Shown here: in pieces, positions 1-6,232 of the stretch | How positions within the stretch are numbered: the first letter of the stretch is position 1 | Layout: each line of letters starts with the position of its first letter | Source of the DNA: an uncultured Clostridia bacterium | Lineage (GTDB): Bacteria > Bacillota > Clostridia > TANB77 > CAG-465 | Direction: 5' to 3' | Length of the DNA stretch: 15,196 nucleotides | Assembly (NCBI GenBank): GCA_934162655.1 | Contig: CAKPJL010000025.1 | Span: 1 to 15,196 of the forward strand | Notes under the pieces: model-generated | Seen by the model: the letters and a program-made list of their open reading frames with translations, nothing else | Database searches by the model: none | What the model was told of the DNA's origin: nothing | Made by a program: the position numbers and the translations under genes

Positions 1-2
1 GT

Positions 3-437
3 AGTATTCTTGTAAGTAGAATAATAGAAGGAGAATTTTTAAACTACAATAGTATAATTCCTGAAAGTTATAACACTAGAGTAAAAATTAAAACTAAAAA
101 TCTACTTGATTCTTTTGAACGTGTTGCTTTATTTGCAAGAGAAAATAAAGAAAAAGATAAAAAGTCTCCTGTAAAAATGAAAGCAACTATTGATGGTGTA
201 ACTCTAAGTTGTATAAGTGATGCTGGTGATGCAAAAGAAGGAATATCTGCTTTTGTAGAAGGTTCAGATATTGAAGTAGGTTTTAACCCAAGATATGTTA
301 TTGAAGCATTAAAAGTTATAGACGATAGCGAGATATATGTTGAGTTTAATTCTAATATATCACCTGTATTATTAAAACCAGTTAATGGAAATGAATTTAT
401 ATATGTAGTATTACCTATAAAATTAAAAAACGATTAG
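3..437 (+). CDS. dnaN: DNA polymerase III subunit beta (sliding clamp), C-terminal part
   Basis: This is the tail of a gene that begins outside the window; 144 residues are visible in a frame open from base 3. Seen: a segment reading SRIIEGEFLNYNSIIPESY, which is the typical start of the third clamp domain of DnaN, and a C-terminus reading YVVLPIKLKND where the family usually has a similar 'LP' strand. Known: the clamp is a ring-shaped dimer that encircles DNA and tethers the replicative polymerase and repair enzymes. A full protein is about 366 residues, so roughly 40% is present. The following genes, recF and gyrB, are the classical chromosome-origin neighbours and support the call. An ATG at 177 is internal and is not the start. 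Confidence 0.96.
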   Translation, partial: SILVSRIIEGEFLNYNSIIPESYNTRVKIKTKNLLDSFERVALFARENKEKDKKSPVKMKATIDGVTLSCISDAGDAKEGISAFVEGSDIEVGFNPRYVIEALKVIDDSEIYVEFNSNISPVLLKPVNGNEFIYVVLPIKLKND

Positions 438-467
438 TTAAATTGAAATATTATAAAAATTATATAT

Positions 468-498
468 AAAGTGAGGATAGTGAAGATATTCTCACTTT
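468..498 (+). other. Inverted repeat between dnaN and recF
   Basis: A perfect 8-bp inverted repeat, AAAGTGAG (468-475) and CTCACTTT (491-498), encloses a 15-nt loop in the 79-nt gap after dnaN. Only a short, interrupted T run follows, so it would be a weak terminator at best. It may instead attenuate transcription or protect the 3' end of the dnaN mRNA. The gap contains no S4-domain gene. Confidence 0.45.
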
Positions 499-516
499 TA
501 ATAAAGTGGTGTTAAA

Positions 517-1590
517 ATGAAGCTAGATAAATTAACTTTAACAAATTTTAGAAATTACGAAACACAACAAATAGAATTTATAGATGGAATAAACTTATTT
601 GTTGGAAATAATGCACAAGGTAAGACAAATATTATCGAAGCAATTTATATAATGGCTTTTGGTAAATCATATAGGACAATAAAAGATGAAGAAATTGTTA
701 GGTTTAATAGTAATTATAGTAAAATAAGAATAGATTATGAAAAAAATTATATTAATAATGAAGTTGAGTATACAATAAATGAATTAAATAGAAAAAGTAT
801 AATAAAAAATGGAGTAAGAGTAAAAAAGATATCAGATTATGTAGGGGAAATACCAATAGTTATATTTTCACCAGATAGTTTAGACATAGTAAAGGGAAGT
901 CCTGCTAAAAGAAGAGAATTTATTAATATGATATCTTCACAAATATCAAAGTCATATATTTTGTATCATTTTGAATATATGAAATGTTTAAAATTAAAAA
1001 ATAATGCATTAAAGAAAGATTATGTTGATAGAGAATATATAAAGATATTAAATGAAAAGATGAGTGTATATATTGAAAAAATAGTTGATTTTAGAAGTAG
1101 AATAATAAATAAAATTTTAGAGAAGGCTACCTTAATAGAAAAAGAATTAACTAATTTTAAAGAAGAAATTAATTTAAAATATGATACTGATTTTTTAGGA
1201 CTTAAAAGTGAAGAAATAAAAAATATGCTTGATAAATATTTAGATATAGAAATAATAAAGAAAACTTCTCTAAAAGGAATACAAAAAGATGATTTAATAA
1301 TTTATATAAATGGTGTAGAAGTAGCAAAATATGGATCACAAGGACAGAATAGAACAGCACTTCTAGCACTAAAACTTGCAGATTTTGAAGTATTAAAGGA
1401 AGTGAAAAAGGAAAATCCAATATTACTTTTAGATGATATAATGTCAGAGCTTGATAAAAGTAGGATATCTTATATGTTAAAATATATTGAAAATTATCAA
1501 AGTATTATAACTTCAACAGATTCATCATTTGCAAGAGATGTGCAAAATATAAAAATTTCAAAAGTTTTTAATGGAACACTTGAAATTTAA
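517..1590 (+). CDS. recF: DNA replication and repair protein RecF
   Basis: RecF is an SMC/ABC-like ATPase that, with RecO and RecR, loads RecA onto gapped single-stranded DNA. Seen in the 357-residue product: an N-terminal start KLDKLTLTNFRNY typical of RecF, a Walker A motif GNNAQGKT at residues 30-37, an ABC-type signature region beginning GSQGQNRT at about 273, and a Walker B region PILLLDDIMSELD at about 301-313. Length is normal for the family (about 360-370). The region between the motifs is lysine-rich and probably forms the coiled-coil arm. The start ATG has a modest GTGGTG ribosome site. It lies 79 nt after dnaN and 58 nt before gyrB with no clear promoter or terminator between, so it is probably cotranscribed with its neighbours. 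Confidence 0.97.
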   Translation: MKLDKLTLTNFRNYETQQIEFIDGINLFVGNNAQGKTNIIEAIYIMAFGKSYRTIKDEEIVRFNSNYSKIRIDYEKNYINNEVEYTINELNRKSIIKNGVRVKKISDYVGEIPIVIFSPDSLDIVKGSPAKRREFINMISSQISKSYILYHFEYMKCLKLKNNALKKDYVDREYIKILNEKMSVYIEKIVDFRSRIINKILEKATLIEKELTNFKEEINLKYDTDFLGLKSEEIKNMLDKYLDIEIIKKTSLKGIQKDDLIIYINGVEVAKYGSQGQNRTALLALKLADFEVLKEVKKENPILLLDDIMSELDKSRISYMLKYIENYQSIITSTDSSFARDVQNIKISKVFNGTLEI

Positions 1591-1648
1591 CTTTAAATTG
1601 TGATATAACAAATAAGAATAAAATTATAGTAAAAGAGAGGTAGAAAAT

Positions 1649-3568
1649 ATGGCACAAAACTATGATGCAAATCAAATCCAAGTTTTAGAAGGTCTAGAAG
1701 CAGTTAGAAAAAGACCAGGCATGTATATAGGTAGTGTATCAGAAAGAGGATTACATCATCTAGTATATGAAATTGTTGATAACTGTGTAGATGAAGCTCT
1801 TGCTGGATATTGTACAGAAATAAATATTGAAATATTACCAGGAAATATAATATCTGTAAAAGATAATGGTCGTGGTGTACCACTAGGAATTCATCCAAAA
1901 ATGGGAATACCTGCAATAGAGGTTGTATATACTATTTTGCATGCAGGTGGTAAATTTGGAGGTGGAGGATACAAGGTATCTGGAGGACTTCATGGAGTTG
2001 GTGCATCAGTTGTTAATGCACTTTCAGAATATATGACAGTACAAGCTTCAAATGGTGAAGGTCTGTATGAAATATCTTTTGAGAGAGGTAAAGTAAAAGA
2101 AAAACTTCATAAAATAAAAGAAAAGGCACATTCTGGAACAAAAGTAATATTTAAAGCAGACGACGAAATATTTGAAACAACTGAATATAATGAGGAAACT
2201 TTAATTCAAAGATTAAGAGAAATAGCATTCTTAAATAAAGGATTAAAAATAACTCTTCATGATAAAAGAGATGAAACAAAAGAACAAAGAATATTCCACT
2301 ATGAAGGAGGATTAATTTCTTTTGTAGAATACTTAAATAAGTCAAAAGAACCTGTTCATCCACAAATAATTTATTTTGAAACAGAACAAAATGATGTAGA
2401 AGTAGAAATTGCTTTTCAGTATACGACAGCGTATTCAGAAACATTGCTTTCATTTGTAAATAACATTCATACAGGTGAGGGTGGAACACATGTTGATGGG
2501 TTTAAACGTGGACTTACAAAGGCATTTAATGATTATGCAAGAAAATTTAATATATTAAAAGAAAAAGATGATAATTTACAAGGTGAAGATATTCGTGAAG
2601 GAATAACTGCTATTGTAAGTGTTAGAGTATTAGAGCCTCAATTTGAAGGACAAACTAAAACAAAACTAGGAAATAGTGAAGTAACAGGAATTGTTAATAG
2701 TGTTGTTTTAAATAAATTATCAGATTTCTTAGAAGAAAATCCAGCAGTTGCAAAATCTATACTTGAAAAAACTTTAAGTGCTGCACGTGCAAGAGAAGCA
2801 GCAAGGAAAGCAAGAGAACTTGTAAGAAGAAAATCAGCACTTGAGTCAACTACACTTCCAGGTAAGCTTGCGGATTGTCAGGAAAGAGATGCATCAAAAT
2901 GTGAAATATACATAGTCGAGGGAGATTCTGCTGGTGGTAGTGCAAAGCAAGGAAGAAATAGAAAATATCAAGCTATTCTTCCTCTTTGGGGTAAAATGAT
3001 AAATGTTGAAAAGACTCGAGCAGATAAAATATATAATAATGAAAAATTATCCCCAGTAATTATTGCACTTGGTGCTGGTATAGGAAATGATTTTAATATT
3101 GAAAAATTAAGATATCATAAGATTATATTAATGGCCGATGCCGATGTTGATGGTGCTCATATCAGAACTTTACTTTTAACATTTTTCTTTAGGTATATGC
3201 GTCCATTAATAGACAATGGTAATGTATATATTGCTCAACCACCTTTATTTAAACTTTCTAAAAAAGGTATGGAAGATGTATATTGTTATAATGAAGCAGC
3301 ACTTGAAGATACTTTAAAAGAATTAGAAGCAAAGGGAATAAGTAGAGATTCACTTTCTATGCAACGTTATAAAGGTCTAGGTGAAATGAACTCTGAGCAA
3401 TTATGGGAAACAACTATGAATCCAGAAAATAGAACTTTGGTAAAAGTTGAATTACAAGATGCAATAGAAGCAGATAGAATATTTAGTGTACTTATGGGTG
3501 AAAATGTTGATCCTAGAAGACAATTTATAGAAGAAAATGCAAAATATGTAACAAACTTAGATATATAA
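1649..3568 (+). CDS. gyrB: DNA gyrase subunit B
   Basis: GyrB is the ATPase subunit of DNA gyrase, which introduces negative supercoils. Seen in 639 residues: the N-terminal EGLEAVRKRPGMYIGS, the GHKL ATPase motifs EIVDNCVDEALAG, GRGVP and GGLHGVGASVVNALS, the TOPRIM glutamate in VEGDSAGGSAKQGRNRK (E424), the metal-binding DADVD (D497, D499, D501), and the C-terminal QRYKGLGEMN block. Length is that of the short Gram-positive GyrB, without the E. coli-type insert. Start: ATG with an AGAGGT site 7 nt upstream. ParE has similar domains, but the origin-type context and TOPRIM sequence favour GyrB. TOPRIM reads LPLWGKMINVEK where Bacillus GyrB has LPLRGKILNVEK. No gyrA follows; the unit ends in a strong terminator. 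Confidence 0.97.
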   Translation: MAQNYDANQIQVLEGLEAVRKRPGMYIGSVSERGLHHLVYEIVDNCVDEALAGYCTEINIEILPGNIISVKDNGRGVPLGIHPKMGIPAIEVVYTILHAGGKFGGGGYKVSGGLHGVGASVVNALSEYMTVQASNGEGLYEISFERGKVKEKLHKIKEKAHSGTKVIFKADDEIFETTEYNEETLIQRLREIAFLNKGLKITLHDKRDETKEQRIFHYEGGLISFVEYLNKSKEPVHPQIIYFETEQNDVEVEIAFQYTTAYSETLLSFVNNIHTGEGGTHVDGFKRGLTKAFNDYARKFNILKEKDDNLQGEDIREGITAIVSVRVLEPQFEGQTKTKLGNSEVTGIVNSVVLNKLSDFLEENPAVAKSILEKTLSAARAREAARKARELVRRKSALESTTLPGKLADCQERDASKCEIYIVEGDSAGGSAKQGRNRKYQAILPLWGKMINVEKTRADKIYNNEKLSPVIIALGAGIGNDFNIEKLRYHKIILMADADVDGAHIRTLLLTFFFRYMRPLIDNGNVYIAQPPLFKLSKKGMEDVYCYNEAALEDTLKELEAKGISRDSLSMQRYKGLGEMNSEQLWETTMNPENRTLVKVELQDAIEADRIFSVLMGENVDPRRQFIEENAKYVTNLDI

Positions 3569-3570
3569 GA

Positions 3571-3602
3571 TAAAAAATTCTAGCGTGAGTTAGAATTTTT
3601 TT
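3571..3602 (+). terminator. Rho-independent terminator after gyrB
   Basis: AAAAAATTCTA (3572-3582) pairs with TAGAATTTTTT (3591-3601). The stem is extended by a G-U and a C-G pair and capped by a GTGA (GNRA-type) tetraloop at 3585-3588. The descending arm ends in a run of T. It starts 3 nt after the gyrB stop and separates the replication cluster from the infC operon. Confidence 0.88.
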
Positions 3603-3625
3603 AATGGTATTTTATTTTAAAAGTC

Positions 3626-3654
3626 TTGACTTTTTTTATATATTAGTGTATAAT
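3626..3654 (+). promoter_or_regulatory. Sigma-A promoter of the infC-rpmI-rplT-efp operon
   Basis: A -35 TTGACT (3626-3631) and a perfect -10 TATAAT (3649-3654) are separated by exactly 17 bp, giving an expected transcription start near 3659-3661. It lies between the gyrB terminator and the leader of the translation operon. Confidence 0.9.
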
Positions 3655-3656
3655 AC

Positions 3657-3790
3657 TTGCTGTAAAGTAGAGTTAATCTTCTCACCTTACGGTTTATGTC
3701 TTAGTAAGGTTAAAAAATATAGTATGATATTTATTTATATCTGAGTATGTATTTTTATGAGAGGATTGCGTTTTACAGCAATCTTTTTTT
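3657..3790 (+). promoter_or_regulatory. L20-type autoregulatory leader upstream of infC
   Basis: The untranslated leader can form two exclusive structures. Antiterminator: TTGCTGTAAA (3657-3666, at the very 5' end of the transcript) is the exact reverse complement of TTTACAGCAA (3772-3781). Terminator: GATTGC (3764-3769) pairs with GCAATC (3778-3783), followed by seven T; the two forms share bases 3778-3781. Inside the long-range pairing sit a perfect 7-bp hairpin ACCTTAC/GTAAGGT (3684-3690 with 3704-3710) and a smaller GATAT/ATATC hairpin (3726-3741). Known: in Firmicutes the infC-rpmI-rplT operon is repressed when ribosomal protein L20 binds such a leader and favours premature termination. 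The match is by architecture and position; no covariance search was possible here. Confidence 0.85.
3761..3790 (+). terminator. Regulated intrinsic terminator in the infC leader
   Basis: Stem GATTGC/GCAATC (3764-3769 and 3778-3783), extendable by a G-U pair, with an 8-nt loop and T7 tail (3784-3790). It ends shortly before the infC ribosome site. Its descending arm overlaps the antiterminator strand, so it is expected to be conditional rather than constitutive. Confidence 0.82.
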
Positions 3791-3798
3791 GTATTTGT

Positions 3799-3814
3799 GG
3801 AGGTGTTTTTTATA
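3799..3814 (+). promoter_or_regulatory. infC ribosome binding site and AUA start codon
   Basis: A strong GGAGGTG (3799-3805) is followed by a 6-nt T-rich spacer and ATA (3812-3814) in the infC frame. The in-frame GTG codons at 3797 and 3803 overlap the Shine-Dalgarno sequence itself and are poor starts. Starting at ATA gives (M)KQDFLVNEEIRF, which lines up with the usual IF3 N-terminus. Known: infC commonly uses a rare start such as AUU, allowing IF3 to repress its own translation. Confidence 0.75.
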
Positions 3815-4321
3815 AAACAAGATTTTTTAGTAAATGAAGAAATTAGATTTTCTGAAGTTCAAGTAATAAGTGAAGATGGCCAAAAGTTAGGCTTAATGAA
3901 GAAAAGTGATGCATTAGAAATTGCTTATGAAAAAGGTCTTGACTTAGTTCTTGTTTCACCAAATGAAAATAGTCCAGTATGTAAGATACTTGATTATAGT
4001 AAATTCAAATTTGACATGATGAAAAAAGCAAAAGAAGCAAAAAAGAAACAAAAAGTAGCTGAAATAAAAGAAGTCAGATTATCACCTAATATAGATAAGC
4101 ATGATTTAGAAGTTAAAGCTAAGAATGCATCTAAATTTATATCAAATGGTGATAAAGTAAAAGTTTCAATGCGTTTTAGAGGAAGAGAGCTTAATTTTGT
4201 TGAACAAGGAAAAGAAATTATGAAGAGTTTTGTTGAAATGGTAGAAGACTGTCAAGTAGATAAAGCTGCAAAGGTTGAAGGTAAAAATCTAATAATGTTT
4301 TTATCACCAAAACAAAAATAA
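3812..4321 (+). CDS. infC: Translation initiation factor IF-3
   Basis: IF3 binds the 30S subunit, keeps it apart from 50S, and discriminates against non-canonical start codons and initiator mismatches. Seen in 169 residues: N-terminal FLVNEEIRF, then a block resembling family positions (ALEIAYEKGLDLVLVSP, then PVCKILDYSKFKF), a lysine-rich linker around residues 65-85, and the C-terminal domain starting KEVRLSPNIDKHDLEVK with the RFRGRE motif. Length agrees with Bacillus IF3 (about 173). The start is inferred to be the AUA at 3812 because it has a well-spaced GGAGGTG; using GTG at 3797 would add five residues encoded by the ribosome site. It is first in an operon with rpmI, rplT and efp, behind an L20-type leader. 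Confidence 0.95.
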   Translation: MKQDFLVNEEIRFSEVQVISEDGQKLGLMKKSDALEIAYEKGLDLVLVSPNENSPVCKILDYSKFKFDMMKKAKEAKKKQKVAEIKEVRLSPNIDKHDLEVKAKNASKFISNGDKVKVSMRFRGRELNFVEQGKEIMKSFVEMVEDCQVDKAAKVEGKNLIMFLSPKQK

Positions 4322-4346
4322 ATTTTAGTATTAAGGAGGAATTATT

Positions 4347-4544
4347 ATGCCAAAAATAAAATCACATAGTAGTACAAAAAAAAGAGTTTCAGTTACAGGA
4401 ACTGGAAAATTTAAGAAAAATGTTGCAAATCGTGCACATAAGTTAACTGGTAAATCTTCAAGAAGAAAAATGGCACTTAAACAATCATCTTATGTTGATA
4501 GTGCTAATAAGAGTGCAGTTAAAAAATTATTACCATATTCATAA
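4347..4544 (+). CDS. rpmI: 50S ribosomal protein bL35
   Basis: A 65-residue, highly basic ribosomal protein of the large subunit. Seen: the characteristic start MPKIKSHSSTKKRV, the central KFKKNVANRAHKL, and an ending KKLLPYS. The length is that of the family (64-66). It has a strong AAGGAGG site and lies 25 nt after infC and 33 nt before rplT, which is the standard infC-rpmI-rplT order. Its expression is expected to follow the leader-controlled termination upstream of infC. Confidence 0.97.
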   Translation: MPKIKSHSSTKKRVSVTGTGKFKKNVANRAHKLTGKSSRRKMALKQSSYVDSANKSAVKKLLPYS

Positions 4545-4577
4545 TTTATGGTTAACTAGGTAAAGGAGGAAATAAAA

Positions 4578-4925
4578 ATGGCAAGAGTAAAGGGTGCTGT
4601 TACAACAAGAGCTAGACATAACAAAGTGCTTAAAAGAGCAAAAGGATATTTTGGAGCAAAATCAATCAGATTTAGAATGGCTAATCAAGCTGTTATGAAG
4701 TCTTTAATGTATGCTTATATAGGAAGAAGAAATAAAAAAAGAGATTTTAGAAAATTATGGATTGCAAGAATAAATGCAGCAGCAAGAATGAATAAAACAA
4801 CTTATAGCAAATTTATGTCAGGTCTAAAAAAAGCAAACATTACAATTAATAGAAAAATGCTTGCTGAAATGGCTGTAAATGATCCAGCTGGTTTTAGTGC
4901 ATTAGTAGAAAAAGTAAATAAATAA
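4578..4925 (+). CDS. rplT: 50S ribosomal protein bL20
   Basis: bL20 is an early-assembly 23S rRNA-binding protein and, in Firmicutes, the autogenous repressor of its own operon. Seen in 115 residues: a basic N-terminal extension MARVKGAVTTRARHNKVLKRAKGYFGAK followed by the conserved RDFRKLWIARINAAAR block that contacts RNA, and a C-terminal domain with KKANITINRKMLAEMA. The length is slightly under the usual 117-119. An AAAGGAGG site precedes the ATG. The target of its repression is presumably the leader at 3657-3790. No terminator follows; efp starts 14 nt after the stop. Confidence 0.97.
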   Translation: MARVKGAVTTRARHNKVLKRAKGYFGAKSIRFRMANQAVMKSLMYAYIGRRNKKRDFRKLWIARINAAARMNKTTYSKFMSGLKKANITINRKMLAEMAVNDPAGFSALVEKVNK

Positions 4926-4939
4926 TAAGGAGGGTTTTT

Positions 4940-5497
4940 ATGATACTTGCAGGAGATTTTAGAAATGGTGTTACTTTTGAAATGGAAGGAAATGTATATA
5001 GAGTAGTAGAATTCCAACATGTAAAACCAGGTAAAGGTGCAGCATTTGTAAGAACAAAACTAAAGAATGTTATAACTGGTAGCAATTTAGAAAAAACATT
5101 TAATCCAACTGAAAAAGTTGAAGAAGCTCAAATAACAATTCAAGAAATGCAATATCTATATAATGATGGAGATAATTATACATTTATGGATACTGCAACA
5201 TATGAACAAATTGAATTAAATAAATCTCAAATTGAAGAAACTCTACCTTATTTAATAGATAATATGAATGTAAAAGTTTTATCTTATAAAGGTAAAGTAT
5301 TTGGTGTTGAACCACCAACATTTGTTGAACTTGAAGTAACATACACAGAGCCAGGAATAAAAGGAAGCACATCAACTGGTACAACTAAACCATGTACAGT
5401 TGAAACAGGTGCTACATTTAATGTTCCAATATTTGTTGAGATTGGGGATAAAATAAGAATAGATACAAGAACTGGCGAATATATGGAAAGAGTTTAG
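4940..5497 (+). CDS. efp: Elongation factor P
   Basis: EF-P enters the ribosomal E site and relieves stalling at consecutive prolines. Seen in 185 residues: an N-terminal KOW-like domain beginning MILAGDFRNGVTFEMEG, the tip loop HVKPGKGAAF with Lys32 at the position that is post-translationally modified in many bacteria, and the C-terminal OB region with VEPPTFVELEVTYTEPG and GDKIRIDTRTGEYMERV. Length is typical. The start is an ATG with an AAGGAGGG site that begins immediately after the rplT stop. The 14-nt spacing and the terminator just after efp indicate it is the last gene of the infC operon. This differs from the Bacillus setting, where efp follows pepP-type genes. No modification enzyme is visible in the window. 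Confidence 0.97.
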   Translation: MILAGDFRNGVTFEMEGNVYRVVEFQHVKPGKGAAFVRTKLKNVITGSNLEKTFNPTEKVEEAQITIQEMQYLYNDGDNYTFMDTATYEQIELNKSQIEETLPYLIDNMNVKVLSYKGKVFGVEPPTFVELEVTYTEPGIKGSTSTGTTKPCTVETGATFNVPIFVEIGDKIRIDTRTGEYMERV

Positions 5498-5504
5498 TAA
5501 AAAT

Positions 5505-5531
5505 GGAGTTGTAAATATGCAGCTCCTTTTT
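5505..5531 (+). terminator. Rho-independent terminator after efp
   Basis: GGAGTTG (5505-5511) pairs with CAGCTCC (5520-5526) with one G-U pair, an 8-nt loop, and TTTTT directly after. It closes the translation operon 7 nt past the efp stop. Confidence 0.86.
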
Positions 5532-5532
5532 G

Positions 5533-5561
5533 TTGCAAATAATAAAAAAGTGTGATATAAT
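5533..5561 (+). promoter_or_regulatory. Sigma-A promoter of the 5613-6110 gene
   Basis: TTGCAA (5533-5538) and a perfect TATAAT (5556-5561) are 17 bp apart, with an extended -10 TG at 5553-5554. The -35 begins right after the T run of the efp terminator. The expected start is near 5568, giving a leader of about 45 nt. Confidence 0.8.
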
Positions 5562-5612
5562 ATATTATGTAAACAATATATAAACCTATATCTAATTAAG
5601 GAGGATTTAAAA

Positions 5613-6110
5613 ATGAAAGTATTAATTAATACTATTGGTGAAAAGCGGGAAATAGAGGGTACCGATTATTCCTTTATCAAAAGCCCCTGCGGTTATCAGC
5701 TGATACGGTATGGGTATAATACTCCATTTGCAACTAATATATCAGACTTTGTATCTTTTGAAAATGCGGGTAGTAACTTCTTAGCTTTCAAAAATTATGA
5801 TGGGGAATTTTTTCTTTATAGTTTTGATAAATCGCGTGAAAGATTTGTAAAAAATTTTGTTATAGTACCAAAAGTTTCAAGTGAATTCATAGTAGAATTG
5901 GAACTTGGAAATAAAGAATACTATAATCTTTCCTTAATGAGTCTTTCCTTTGAGCAAAAAGGTAGGGCATCAGATAACGTTGTAAAAATGAGACTTAAAA
6001 AGGGCGAATACAGTAATGAAAACTTTACTATAAAGTTAGGTGAAGATTTATCATTATTTGTATCGTTAATTGAAAGAGAGGATGATAAGAATATAAGATA
6101 TATTCTTTAA
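5613..6110 (+). CDS. Hypothetical protein, 165 residues, no family recognised
   Basis: I do not recognise this protein. Seen: a full-strength AAGGAGG site 8 nt before the ATG, its own promoter and terminator, and a continuous 165-residue frame. The product has no signal peptide or membrane segment. It is rich in aromatic residues and in alternating hydrophobic/polar stretches (VSFENAG, NFLAFKNYDGEFFLYSF, EFIVELELG), suggesting a small soluble beta-rich protein. It is acidic and basic in about equal measure. There are one cysteine and no repeated metal-binding pattern. Codons 10-38 use CGG, ACC, TCC, ATC, AGC, CCC, TGC, CAG, CTG and GGG, which are rare in the neighbouring genes, so the 5' quarter has a distinctly higher GC content. 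This may mean transfer, recombination, or mRNA-level function. The isolated transcription unit gives no clue to pathway. Confidence 0.85.
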   Translation: MKVLINTIGEKREIEGTDYSFIKSPCGYQLIRYGYNTPFATNISDFVSFENAGSNFLAFKNYDGEFFLYSFDKSRERFVKNFVIVPKVSSEFIVELELGNKEYYNLSLMSLSFEQKGRASDNVVKMRLKKGEYSNENFTIKLGEDLSLFVSLIEREDDKNIRYIL

Positions 6111-6116
6111 ACATAT

Positions 6117-6156
6117 AATGCAAACAATCATATTTGGTTGTTTGCATTTATTTTTT
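6117..6156 (+). terminator. Rho-independent terminator after the 5613-6110 gene
   Basis: AATGCAAACAATCA (6117-6130) pairs with TGGTTGTTTGCATT (6135-6148) over 14 positions with a single G-U pair and a TATT loop, followed by A and six T. It is one of the strongest hairpins in the window and isolates the unknown gene from miaB. Confidence 0.88.
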
Positions 6157-6181
6157 AGTATTATTTAAATCATATAAAATA

Positions 6182-6210
6182 TTGACTAAACCACAATGAA
6201 GTGATAAAAT
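6182..6210 (+). promoter_or_regulatory. Sigma-A promoter of miaB
   Basis: TTGACT (6182-6187) and TAAAAT (6205-6210) are 17 bp apart, with a TG at 6202-6203 forming an extended -10. The predicted start is near 6217, leaving a very short leader that includes the AAGGTG ribosome site. Confidence 0.8.
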
Positions 6211-6232
6211 TCTAATCGTTAAGGTGAATATT

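Noticed and set aside
1202..1420. Open frames on the - strand inside recF, gyrB, efp, miaB, spoIVFA, sigE and other genes
   Set aside because: Their translations are runs of Leu, Phe, Ile and Ser produced by reading AT-rich coding strands backwards, with no ribosome sites or recognisable motifs; each lies opposite a well-supported gene.
1591..1648. Possible regulatory element between recF and gyrB
   Set aside because: The 58 nt contain no clear promoter pair or hairpin apart from the gyrB ribosome site.
3797..3811. GTG 3797 as the infC start
   Set aside because: It overlaps the GGAGGTG ribosome site and adds residues not found at the IF3 N-terminus; AUA 3812 fits better.
6224..6232. GTG 6224 as the miaB start
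   Set aside because: It lies within the AAGGTG ribosome site that serves ATG 6233.
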